From the NCBI RefSeq assembly GCF_000970305.1, contig NZ_CP009517.1, positions 3,844,001 to 3,908,000 of the forward strand: 64,000 bases of DNA, in the 5' to 3' direction. The notes below the pieces were generated by a model that saw only the letters and a program-made list of their open reading frames with translations, ran no database searches and had not been told where the DNA came from. The translations under genes and the position numbers were made by a program. Shown here piece by piece: positions 45,438 to 52,863 of this stretch (position 1 is its first letter; the number at the start of each line of letters is the position of its first letter). Source of the stretch: Methanosarcina barkeri 3 (GTDB taxonomy: Archaea > Halobacteriota > Methanosarcinia > Methanosarcinales > Methanosarcinaceae).

Positions 45438-45505
45438 TTAAAGTAATACTTTGGTTAAAGTAATACTTTAGTTAAAGTAATGCTTTGGTTAAAGTAATAT
45501 TTTGA
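45438..45505 (-). promoter_or_regulatory. Four-copy 17-bp operator-like array upstream of the flavoprotein gene
   Basis: Four contiguous copies of TTAAAGTAATACTTTGG, 31 bases before the start codon at 45407. The first two contain the perfect palindrome AAAGTA-A-TACTTT; the last two are weaker (AAAGTAATGCTTT and AAAGTAATATTTT). Position, period and symmetry suggest cooperative regulator binding or overlapping promoter elements. Confidence 0.55.
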
Positions 45506-45574
45506 TTCTGACTGCATAAGCCAATATTCGAACTTTCTGTTAATGAATATATTTTCAAGTTTTTCATTAGTTTC

Positions 45575-45697
45575 AAAAAGGTATAATTAACCTGAAAAAG
45601 GCATAATTAACCAGAAAAAGATATAATTAACCAAAAGAAGATTTAATTAACCTGAAAAAGGCATAATTAACTGAAAAAGGTATAATTAACCAGAAAA
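45575..45697. repeat. ~20-bp tandem array
   Basis: About six imperfect copies of GAAAAAGGTATAATTAACC ending at the stop of the 45701 membrane-protein gene. Confidence 0.85.
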
Positions 45698-45700
45698 GTA

Positions 45701-46366
45701 TCATTTTACTGTAAGTTTATTGTGCACTATTCTATACTCATGTGCATGAGTTCCTTTTGTGAGATCTCTCCAGTACCATTTAGGGAACCAGAAAGTAAAC
45801 AGCAAAAAGAGTGGAGTGCTAACGCTTCCATAAACTGAACTTATTGAATAATAAACCGCTGGAGAAGCAGTATGTAGCAGTGCCAATCTCAACAGTGCCT
45901 GAGACATACACATCAAACCCCATCCGGCCGTCAATATTCTCCATGCAGAAACATACTTCGGGTGCATGCGCAGTTTTTGTGAAAAAGAATCCTTCATTTC
46001 ATATTCCGCAAAGACCTGAATCAAAGGTTTCCCTATGAACAAAGAACCAAAGAATATACATCCGAACACCAGATCCGTAAGTATTGGAGATTCCAGATAA
46101 AAAGTCGGACTGTGAAAAACTATCGTCCCAAATAATCCAATAGCAGAGCAAATTGCTGATAAGGCTACTATTATCGCAAATACGTTAACTTTGCGACTTC
46201 CGGTATACTGAAAAACGATTGCAGCCAGAGCCCAGCTACCTGCCAGAATAGTTCCCAGCAGAACCATATTAAAATGGCTCAGAGCATAAAAGATAATGAT
46301 CGGGATAACCACACTCAATAAGAAGTTCAGGTCGAATATTTTTCTAATTGTGTCCTTCAATTCCAT
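45701..46366 (-). CDS. VC0807-like integral membrane protein
   Basis: A 221-residue membrane protein with six or so hydrophobic segments, starting at ATG 46366 (MELKDTIRKIF) which has AGGTG six bases upstream; a GTG nine bases earlier is less likely. The layout resembles the VC0807/septation-protein-A-like group. Function unknown. It is the last gene of a probable operon TetR regulator - methyltransferase - this gene (gaps 111 and 56 bases). Confidence 0.78.
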   Translation of the reverse strand: MELKDTIRKIFDLNFLLSVVIPIIIFYALSHFNMVLLGTILAGSWALAAIVFQYTGSRKVNVFAIIVALSAICSAIGLFGTIVFHSPTFYLESPILTDLVFGCIFFGSLFIGKPLIQVFAEYEMKDSFSQKLRMHPKYVSAWRILTAGWGLMCMSQALLRLALLHTASPAVYYSISSVYGSVSTPLFLLFTFWFPKWYWRDLTKGTHAHEYRIVHNKLTVK

Positions 46367-46422
46367 TGCAAACACCTGACCAATTTTAATTTAAATTTCT
46401 CGTAAGTATAAAAGAAGAATCT

Positions 46423-46980
46423 TTATACCTTAACCAAAAGCACTGCTCTACTGAAGAGAACCTTAGGTTCGCAAATTTGTTTTAGTCCTGTAGATAGGGC
46501 AACCCTTAAGGTACTGTCAAAGTCAGGTTTTGAAACATGGAATTTCGGTTCGACTATCAATAACCTTCCATCAGGCTTGAGGTGTGAAGCAACTTCACTC
46601 AAAAAACTCTTTTTATCCGGTACTTCGTGAACCATATAGAAAGCAAGAGCAAAATCCACCATCTCCGATATACCTATTTTATCAGGCTGGGACTTATGTG
46701 GGATAATACGAGATCTAAGTCCTGCACGCTCGCTTTTATCCCTTAGCATTTGAAGCATCTCTTCCTGAATATCCACAGAAACAACTCTTCCCTTTTCACC
46801 GACCATCTCCGCCATTGACAGGGAAAAAAATCCTGGTCCGCAGCCCAGGTCCAGAGCGATCTGTCCTTCTTTGATATAGTCACCGCAGATTTTGTAAGGG
46901 TTATGTATATAATTACGAACCCATGTGTCCAGTGCCCAGGCTCTCTTATATGAACATACATCGGTCGAGCAATTCGCCAT
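46423..46980 (-). CDS. Class I SAM-dependent methyltransferase
   Basis: A 185-residue enzyme with the SAM-binding motif ALDLGCGPGFFSLSMAEMVG (~43-62), motif II acid VVSVDIQEEML, and post-motifs DFALAFYMVHEVPD and LKPDGRLLIVEPKF. The acceptor is unknown. It is preceded by a GATTGA-TAG-TCAATC inverted repeat similar to the one in front of the upstream TetR gene, suggesting direct control by that repressor. Confidence 0.88.
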   Translation of the reverse strand: MANCSTDVCSYKRAWALDTWVRNYIHNPYKICGDYIKEGQIALDLGCGPGFFSLSMAEMVGEKGRVVSVDIQEEMLQMLRDKSERAGLRSRIIPHKSQPDKIGISEMVDFALAFYMVHEVPDKKSFLSEVASHLKPDGRLLIVEPKFHVSKPDFDSTLRVALSTGLKQICEPKVLFSRAVLLVKV

Positions 46981-47041
46981 ATTATGCTTTCTCCCTTATT
47001 TTCCATTAAAATTTATTATTGAGTTTACCGTACTAGTATTT

Positions 47042-47056
47042 GATTGATAGTCAATC
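47042..47056 (-). promoter_or_regulatory. Candidate TetR operator in front of the methyltransferase gene
   Basis: GATTGA-TAG-TCAATC, perfect 6-bp arms, in the 111-base gap before the methyltransferase. The arms resemble those of the inverted repeat upstream of the TetR gene at 47743-47759. Confidence 0.5.
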
Positions 47057-47091
47057 CGTTTCAGTTCACAAAAAAATTTGCTGGACCCAGA

Positions 47092-47706
47092 TTAAATCTC
47101 CAGATGGAACCGGTAATCTTTTACCCCAAGGACTCTTGCAGTAATTTCCTCCAAAGCGGCACGCATTCTCTCACGAGCTTCATGATCCCAGGTGGAATGA
47201 TGGGAAAGATATAGCGTTGAGGACAGCAGAAGTATGAAGGACTCTTTAGGATAGCTCATATTCAAAAAACCTTCATCCATGCCTTTTGATATCACCTCAG
47301 CTATAATGGGTGATATTTTAGTTTCGAGAGCTTTCTCAAGTTTATCATGAAGCAAATAGTTGCCCTTCTGGTGCATGAGTTTCATGAAACCTGTTTCAGA
47401 GTTGCCAGCCTTTAAAATACTGTTTAGTATGGAGTTAACTTTCGTAGCTGAGTCTTCGTTGCCTTTTGCAATATTCCGTACATCTTCGGCAATAGGAGCT
47501 ACAACTTTCTCCGCTACTGCTTCAAGAATATCTTCCTTGGACTTAAAGTAGTGATAAAACGTTCCCTGACCAACATTGATCTTTTTGACTATATCACTGA
47601 CTGCAGTGTATTCATATCCTTTTTGAAAAAAAAGGCTTTCAGCTGTTTCAATCAGTTCCGTTCTTCTCTCCTCAGGGTTTTTAACTATCCTTACCATTGC
47701 TAACAT
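47092..47706 (-). CDS. TetR/AcrR-family transcriptional regulator
   Basis: A 204-residue dimeric repressor. The N-terminal HTH reads RRTELIETAESLFFQKGYEYTAVSDIVKKINVGQGTFYHYFKSKEDILEAV (~14-64), with the classic GxFYxYFxxK ending. The all-helical C-terminal ligand domain has no recognisable specificity. ATG at 47697 (MVRIVKN) is a possible start. Its own promoter region carries the palindrome ATTGAC-AGTCA-GTCAAT, consistent with autoregulation, and a related site precedes the next gene. Confidence 0.93.
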   Translation of the reverse strand: MLAMVRIVKNPEERRTELIETAESLFFQKGYEYTAVSDIVKKINVGQGTFYHYFKSKEDILEAVAEKVVAPIAEDVRNIAKGNEDSATKVNSILNSILKAGNSETGFMKLMHQKGNYLLHDKLEKALETKISPIIAEVISKGMDEGFLNMSYPKESFILLLSSTLYLSHHSTWDHEARERMRAALEEITARVLGVKDYRFHLEI

Positions 47707-47742
47707 CCATTTTGATAAATTGATTGGCTGCCAAATTCGTAG

Positions 47743-47759
47743 ATTGACAGTCAGTCAAT
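47743..47759 (-). promoter_or_regulatory. Candidate TetR autoregulatory operator
   Basis: ATTGAC-AGTCA-GTCAAT, 6-bp inverted arms with a 5-bp centre, 37 bases upstream of the TetR start. This is typical in size and symmetry for TetR-family operators. Confidence 0.6.
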
Positions 47760-47834
47760 TAGATTTTATGGTACAAATAGTTTTCTGCATAAAGCCTTTT
47801 TTGTAATCTGCAAAATATTGAAAAATTTCTAACA

Positions 47835-47954
47835 ATAGGACTTACGCACTTGAGGAACAAAATCAATTACTGAAAGGACTGTAGATAATGTTACGTTTTG
47901 GACAGTTAACGGTTTGATGCTGTTGATTTTTCAGTTCAACTATGTAAGTCCTAT
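47835..47954. repeat. MITE-like element, family 2, copy B
   Basis: 120 bp with inverted ends ATAGGACTTACGCA and TATGTAAGTCCTAT; full-length homologue of 33336-33456 and 48771-48890. Interior phrase GATTTTTCAGTTCAACT is conserved. Confidence 0.9.
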
Positions 47955-47962
47955 TAAGATTT

Positions 47963-48022
47963 ATACAATTTATACAATTTATACAATTTATACAATTTAT
48001 ACAATTTATACAATTTATACAA
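47963..48022. repeat. 9-bp tandem array
   Basis: Six to seven copies of ATACAATTT directly beside the family-2 element. Confidence 0.92.
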
Positions 48023-48090
48023 TATTGATATAATGCCTTTCAGCTCTTTGTTAAACGTTTGAAATACTGCCTAACCAAGGATCTCTATCT

Positions 48091-48708
48091 TTAGACTGGC
48101 ACCTGATCTTCATATTCTGGTTTTGAGACAAAAATATTTTTTGCTTCAGTACATTTTCCATAAAAATTTGCAGTGAAAATTGCGCCTGTAAAAATCAAAG
48201 CCGGTATGCCTATAAGTACAACTGAGAGAACCAAAAAGATAATCGCAAGTGCATACTGTTTCAAGATTGCCACAACATAACTTCCGAGGTTGTCCTTAAC
48301 AATGTTCAGTATATCAAACTCAAAGTAAGACTCAATGGTCTGTTTCCTATAGAAGTTAACCTGAAGAATTGGAATTATAAAGAAAGAAAGTAACAAATTG
48401 AGGAGAATTCCAATGGTTTCACTGACATAGCTTACAGCAGAAATTAGGATAACATATACAATTATGAAGGGAAGAGACTTCAAGAAGATAGTGAATCCAA
48501 GACTCATATCATCCATAATATTGAGTTTAATGGGCCCTTCATATCTACCCTCAATAAATTCATTAACCAATCTTGCAAGATAACCAAAGAGTATAAGCCA
48601 TCCAAAAATCGGGATTAGCAAAAATAGTGCATATATAAGTCTTTTTGGTCTTTTAAAAGGATACCTAAAGGCATCTGAAAAACTTACATTCTCTATAATT
48701 ATCACCAT
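48091..48708 (-). CDS. DUF4013-type membrane protein, copy 1
   Basis: A 205-residue membrane protein with about five hydrophobic segments. The N-terminal signature SFSDAFRYPFKRPKRLIYALFLLIPIFGWLILFGYLARLVNEFIEGRYEGP is of the DUF4013 type; function unknown. The start at 48708 (MVIIIENVSF) is preferred over an ATG 18 bases upstream because it aligns with the paralogue at 49072-49689 and gives the same length. The two proteins are close to identical. The DNA downstream of each gene is also similar (TTTCAGCTCTTTGTTAAACG), so a unit of ~0.9 kb was duplicated. Confidence 0.82.
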   Translation of the reverse strand: MVIIIENVSFSDAFRYPFKRPKRLIYALFLLIPIFGWLILFGYLARLVNEFIEGRYEGPIKLNIMDDMSLGFTIFLKSLPFIIVYVILISAVSYVSETIGILLNLLLSFFIIPILQVNFYRKQTIESYFEFDILNIVKDNLGSYVVAILKQYALAIIFLVLSVVLIGIPALIFTGAIFTANFYGKCTEAKNIFVSKPEYEDQVPV

Positions 48709-48770
48709 AGGTACTAGAACTGACATGTATATAATATTTACGGAGTTTTAAAAATAGAATGTTAAGATTC

Positions 48771-48890
48771 AGGACTTATGCACTTGAAGAATAAAATCAA
48801 TTACCGAAAAGACTGTAGATTATAGCTACGTTTTAGACAGTTACCGGTTTGATGCTGTTTCATTTTTCAGCTCAACTGCATAACTCCTAT
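48771..48890. repeat. MITE-like element, family 2, copy C
   Basis: 120 bp, ends AGGACTTATGCACTTGA and CAACTGCATAACTCCTAT; inverted ends more diverged than in copies A and B. It lies between the duplicated DUF4013 genes. Confidence 0.82.
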
Positions 48891-48907
48891 CAGAACTTAC
48901 AGAACTT

Positions 48908-49005
48908 AGAGGACTTCGATAAACCTCTGATTTCAACATATTACTTATAACTTATATATCCATTATAAGCAACTAGCCAAAAAGCTGGGTTTATCGAAGT
49001 CCTCT
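48908..49005. repeat. 98-bp element with perfect 18-bp terminal inverted repeats
   Basis: AGAGGACTTCGATAAACC (48908-48925) pairs perfectly with GGTTTATCGAAGTCCTCT (48988-49005) around a 62-bp AT-rich centre. No coding capacity. It looks like a very young MITE or the ends of a deleted insertion sequence. Confidence 0.88.
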
Positions 49006-49071
49006 TTAATACATTGAATTTCAGCTCTTTGTTAAACGTTTGAAATACTGCTCAGTCGAGAATCTCCATAT

Positions 49072-49689
49072 TTAGACTGGCACTTGATCTTCATATTCTG
49101 GTTTTGAGACAAAAATGTTTTTTGCTTCAGTATATTTTCCATAAAAATTTGCAACGAAAATTGTGCCTGTAAAAAACAAAGCCGGTATGCCTATAAGTAC
49201 AATTGAGAGAATTAAAAAGATAATCGTAAGTGCATACTGTTTCAGGATTACTGCAACATAACTTCCGAGGTTGTCCTTAACAATGTTCAGGACATCAAAC
49301 TCAAAGTAAGATTTAATGGTCTGTTTCCTATAGAAGTTAACTTGCAGAATTGGAATTACAAAGACAGAAAGTAGCAAATTGAGGAGAATTCCAAAGGTTT
49401 CACTGAAATAGTTTACCGCAGAAATTACGATAACGTACACAATTATGAAGGGAAGAGACTTCAAGAAGATAGTAAATCCAAGACTCATATCGTCTATAAT
49501 ATTGAGTTTAATTGGCCCTTCATACCTACCCTCAATAAATTCATTAATTAATCTTACAAGATAACCAAAGAGTATAAGCCATCCAAAAATTGGAATAAGC
49601 AATAGTAGTGCATATAGAAGTCTTTTTGGTTTTTTAAAAGGATACCTAAAAGCATCTGATAAACTTATATTCTCTATAATTATCACCAT
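49072..49689 (-). CDS. DUF4013-type membrane protein, copy 2
   Basis: A 205-residue paralogue of the 48091-48708 gene with the same five hydrophobic segments and signature SLSDAFRYPFKKPKRLLYALLLLIPIFGW. Differences are mostly conservative substitutions in membrane segments. The shared C-terminus ends SKPEYEDQVPV. Likely inner-membrane; no function known. The two copies are separated by two small mobile-looking elements, which may mark the duplication. Confidence 0.82.
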   Translation of the reverse strand: MVIIIENISLSDAFRYPFKKPKRLLYALLLLIPIFGWLILFGYLVRLINEFIEGRYEGPIKLNIIDDMSLGFTIFLKSLPFIIVYVIVISAVNYFSETFGILLNLLLSVFVIPILQVNFYRKQTIKSYFEFDVLNIVKDNLGSYVAVILKQYALTIIFLILSIVLIGIPALFFTGTIFVANFYGKYTEAKNIFVSKPEYEDQVPV

Positions 49690-50015
49690 AAGTAATAGAA
49701 TTGGATATATATAATATTTACTAAGTTTTAAAATAGAGTGTTAAGATTGTTTCATGCAACGCTGATTATAGTTGTGTGTAGTTGTGTTGCAAAAATACTC
49801 CTCTCACACTTGATATTTTTAATTTTTGCCTAACAACTTTGGCATTTGTTTAACCAAAGTATTCCCTCCTTACTGTATCAATTTATTTGAGGATATACTC
49901 AATTAATGAAGAAATTAGAATCAAACAATATAACATAGATCTCATTCCAACCCTCCGGCCTCTTTTCAAATTTCATCGAGCCTAAATGTTTGAACTACGA
50001 TCCAAAATAATATCC
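49690..50015. other. Intergenic region
   Basis: AT-rich spacer downstream of the 50016 methyltransferase and upstream of the DUF4013 gene. Nothing else recognisable. Confidence 0.6.
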
Positions 50016-50888
50016 CTACTTTTTGGCTTTCATAGCTACTGCTCCTTCATAGCTTTGAGTCTCCACATAAAAGCCTGCTTTTTCAAAAAGTTCTTTCCAT
50101 TCGATTTCAGAAAGGTGAGGTCCGTTGTGATATTGATGTTCGAGAGGTTCTACTACGGTTAATATCCCATCTTTTTTCAATACTCTCTTGATTTCCATAA
50201 GGGCTAGTTTTAAATCTTCAAGATGGTGGAGCATGTAAAAACAGGTAACAGAATCCATAAAATTATTTTCAAAAGGAAGTGAATATACACTGCCTGTCTT
50301 AAACTCCAGGTTCCGTACACCAAGGATCTCTGCATTCATTCGTGCCTGATCGGTATGAGAATCGTGAATATCGATACCGTAGACCTTTGAATCAGGATTA
50401 TTTTTTGCAATCTCAAGAGTGAGTGTTCCGAAACCACTGCCTATATCCAGAATCGTATCTCCTTTTATTTCTCGAAGCACAGCAGGAAGCACTCTTGATC
50501 TCACGCGGAAGATCTGATCTTCAGGAAAGCTTGCCTTTTCCGCTTTTTCTGCATCTATTGATGTAAAGGGAAGGATTGCATAGATTTTGGATTCATTAAC
50601 TGCCATCAAACCTTTTACGTAAGCTATACCAGCTTTTATTGTAAAAAGTTCCACAACCGAAACTCCGACATCTCTGCAAAACCGCAGGTTCCACTCTGTT
50701 CTATTTTCAGGATCTTTATATTTTAATGGAGTATGTACCACAAGGTAATGGGAGTATTCTGAATTGAAGTATGCAGAAACGAACTCAGATTCATTCAGTA
50801 ATATCCCACTGATGCTGTCTCTGAAAAGTGAAAGGATTTGTGATGTCTCATCAGCTTCATTTCTAACGCTTCCAATTTCTCTGAACAT
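50016..50888 (-). CDS. SAM-dependent methyltransferase with N-terminal extension
   Basis: A 290-residue protein. Residues 1-130 are a domain of unknown type. The Rossmann methyltransferase domain follows: TILDIGSGFGTLTLEIA (~145), KVYGIDIHDSH, SVYSLPFENNFMDSVTCFYMLHHLED and KRVLKKDGILTVVEP. It ends 8 bases after the nitroreductase gene on the same strand, so the two form an operon. Acceptor unknown; coupling with a ferredoxin-nitroreductase fusion suggests redox-related small-molecule modification. Confidence 0.86.
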   Translation of the reverse strand: MFREIGSVRNEADETSQILSLFRDSISGILLNESEFVSAYFNSEYSHYLVVHTPLKYKDPENRTEWNLRFCRDVGVSVVELFTIKAGIAYVKGLMAVNESKIYAILPFTSIDAEKAEKASFPEDQIFRVRSRVLPAVLREIKGDTILDIGSGFGTLTLEIAKNNPDSKVYGIDIHDSHTDQARMNAEILGVRNLEFKTGSVYSLPFENNFMDSVTCFYMLHHLEDLKLALMEIKRVLKKDGILTVVEPLEHQYHNGPHLSEIEWKELFEKAGFYVETQSYEGAVAMKAKK

Positions 50889-50896
50889 ATTTTAAA

Positions 50897-51727
50897 TCAC
50901 CTCCATGTAACGTGAGGGGGATTCCTCCTGGGAATAAATTGAGGCGCGTACTGAGGATATCCAAAGAGCATGGCATTTACAATCCTCCGTCCCTCAGGTA
51001 GATTCAGATATTCAAGGAGAGAAGACCGATTCTGAGATGCTATTAGGAGAACTCTAGCCCAACATGCTCCTATACCAAAGGCTTGCGCTGCAATTTCGAA
51101 GTGGGTCAATGCAATAATTGCATCGCCAGTAATTACATCGCCCATTGCCATCACTTTGTCCTCAGCCATAAGAGCGAGAATTATATGCGGAGCCCCTCGA
51201 CAGATCACATCAGTTCCTTTGTCCCAGGCCGCAACCATCGCTGAAGCCCTGGGAGCCATGGGAAGACTGCTCTTAGCTACTTCCCTCTCCCAATCAATAG
51301 TTTGCTCAGCAATATTTCGCACAACACGGGGATCATGAATAACAAGCCATTCAACCAATTGAGAATTTCCACCTGAGGGGGCGTACCGGACAATATCTAA
51401 GATCGACTCAATAGTTGCGTAAGGTACTTCTGTGGGTTTATATGTCCGAATCGAACGCCGGCTTTTGAGGAAAAGGCCAAGATTTTCTGGAGAGATCGCT
51501 CCTTTTGAGATTACACTTTCATGAGTTTTATCTCCCATATCAGTAAACGTAAGCGCTCCTGATGGACAGAATGCTTCACAGTGCCCACAGGACAAACAAA
51601 CTGCATCCATCCCCTCATGTACTCGAGGAAGCTGTACTTCATCTGCGGGATCGATAATACCCATTGGGCAAACCTTAGAGCATACACCGCACTGTGAACA
51701 GAGATCAGAATCAACGTTTATATTCAT
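50897..51727 (-). CDS. Nitroreductase with N-terminal 2[4Fe-4S] ferredoxin domain
   Basis: A 276-residue fusion. The N-terminal ferredoxin part has CSQCGVCSKVCPMG (~11-24) and CLSCGHCEAFCPSG (~44-57), giving two [4Fe-4S] clusters. The FMN-binding nitroreductase domain runs from ~88 with RRSIRTYK (~90) and APSGGNSQLVEWLVI (~114). It probably passes electrons from ferredoxin to a flavin that reduces an organic or nitro substrate. First gene of a pair with a methyltransferase, and divergent from an HxlR regulator that is the likely repressor. Confidence 0.92.
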   Translation of the reverse strand: MNINVDSDLCSQCGVCSKVCPMGIIDPADEVQLPRVHEGMDAVCLSCGHCEAFCPSGALTFTDMGDKTHESVISKGAISPENLGLFLKSRRSIRTYKPTEVPYATIESILDIVRYAPSGGNSQLVEWLVIHDPRVVRNIAEQTIDWEREVAKSSLPMAPRASAMVAAWDKGTDVICRGAPHIILALMAEDKVMAMGDVITGDAIIALTHFEIAAQAFGIGACWARVLLIASQNRSSLLEYLNLPEGRRIVNAMLFGYPQYAPQFIPRRNPPHVTWR

Positions 51728-51751
51728 AAATTACCTTCTAGAGTCCATTTT

Positions 51752-51789
51752 ACCTATATGTTAATATTCTACCTATACATTAATATATT
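51752..51789. promoter_or_regulatory. Direct-repeat operator candidate between nitroreductase and HxlR genes
   Basis: Two adjacent 19-bp copies, ACCTATATGTTAATATTCT and ACCTATACATTAATATATT, in the 118-base divergent promoter region. The position fits binding by the HxlR protein encoded next door. Confidence 0.5.
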
Positions 51790-51845
51790 AACTAGGATAA
51801 CTTTTGTAACAATGTATCCAATAAGTATGTATTGGGGAATTTTAC

Positions 51846-52202
51846 GTGAAATCTGAAAAAGAGTCGAAATGCAACGTAGAAGAGTATGTTGAAGTGTTTG
51901 GAAGTAAGTGGAATCTCCTTATAATCTCGCACTTACGGGAAAGTACTCTACGATATACAGAACTGCAAAAAAGAATGAATGGAATCAACGCTAAAACGAT
52001 AACAACGCATCTCAGAAAACTTGAGGAACATGCGATCATTGAAAGAAAAGTCTATGCGGAAGTTCCACCAAGGGTAGAATATTCATTGACAGAACGCGGG
52101 AAGGCACTCCTCCCTGTTCTTGGGGCGATGTCGGAATGGAGTAAAAAAAATCCCTTGTTGAAAATGACTGATAGTGAAGCAAATGGTAAAACGGAAATAT
52201 GA
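51846..52202 (+). CDS. HxlR-family winged-helix regulator
   Basis: A 118-residue DNA-binding protein with the family layout: CNVEEYVEVFGSKWNLLIISHL (~9-30), the TLRYTELQKRMNGINAKTITTHLRKLEEHAIIERK helix-turn-helix, and the wing VEYSLTERGKALLPVL. The GTG start is at 51846. Divergent from the ferredoxin-nitroreductase operon, which HxlR proteins often control in response to reactive electrophiles or redox stress. Cys9 is the only Cys and could be a sensor; this is inference. Confidence 0.93.
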   Translation: MKSEKESKCNVEEYVEVFGSKWNLLIISHLRESTLRYTELQKRMNGINAKTITTHLRKLEEHAIIERKVYAEVPPRVEYSLTERGKALLPVLGAMSEWSKKNPLLKMTDSEANGKTEI

Positions 52203-52515
52203 TTCTTTTTAACCGGAACTTGAAAACTTTTCGTGATCAGAAGCGGTTTACGATGATAAAATCATAATGAATATGCAAGAAATAAAAAATATCATCTTCG
52301 TTGAAAGTTAATTGCTCTACTGGAAAATTAATATCTTTTTTATCCTCACTAAGCTCTGGTTCAAACCAGTTTTGAATAAAAAATCAGCTATAGTAAGACA
52401 ATTATCAGTGATTCTGGTACTGGAACCGTTTGTAAATACACACAATACCAAATAGTACAGTACATTACAAATTTAATATTGCTGCCTTTGCAAAACCTCA
52501 TTTTTTACTTTTCCG

Positions 52516-52780
52516 AATGTGATTTGGTGATTTAAATACCCGACAAGGTCAGGCAAGCTACTAATGTTTAAATAAAAATGCCACAATAATTATCATATAA
52601 ATTCCTGCCCGGAGCTCGTACTTAGTGATTCAAGGTAAAATTGTAAGCGTCGCACAGTGGGGGATGATGCCAAACGCTGAGAAAAACAGGAACAATTACA
52701 AGTTCATCGAGGACTACGGGCAAGATGTGTTTCCGATTATTCGGGAGAGTTACCGTCCGATAGCTGCAGCAACTTTATAA
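52516..52780 (+). pseudogene. Short coding fragment homologous to 22527-22700
   Basis: From 52601 an open frame without a plausible start encodes ~59 residues containing SYLVIQGKIVSVAQWG and YKFIEDYGQDVFPIIRESYR, ending at TAA 52780. A GTG at 52625 would give 51 residues. The coding quality is good and the upstream ~85 bp also match the decayed copy at 22.5 kb. It is probably the remnant C-terminal end of a gene, or a very small protein. Family not recognised. The rest of 52203-52863 has no gene. Confidence 0.5.
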
Positions 52781-52863
52781 AGTCACTGTATAAAACCACT
52801 GTATAAAACCCTGAATAAACTTAACTCTTATAAAATTGAACTCTGGATTGTAAGGAATTTTTC

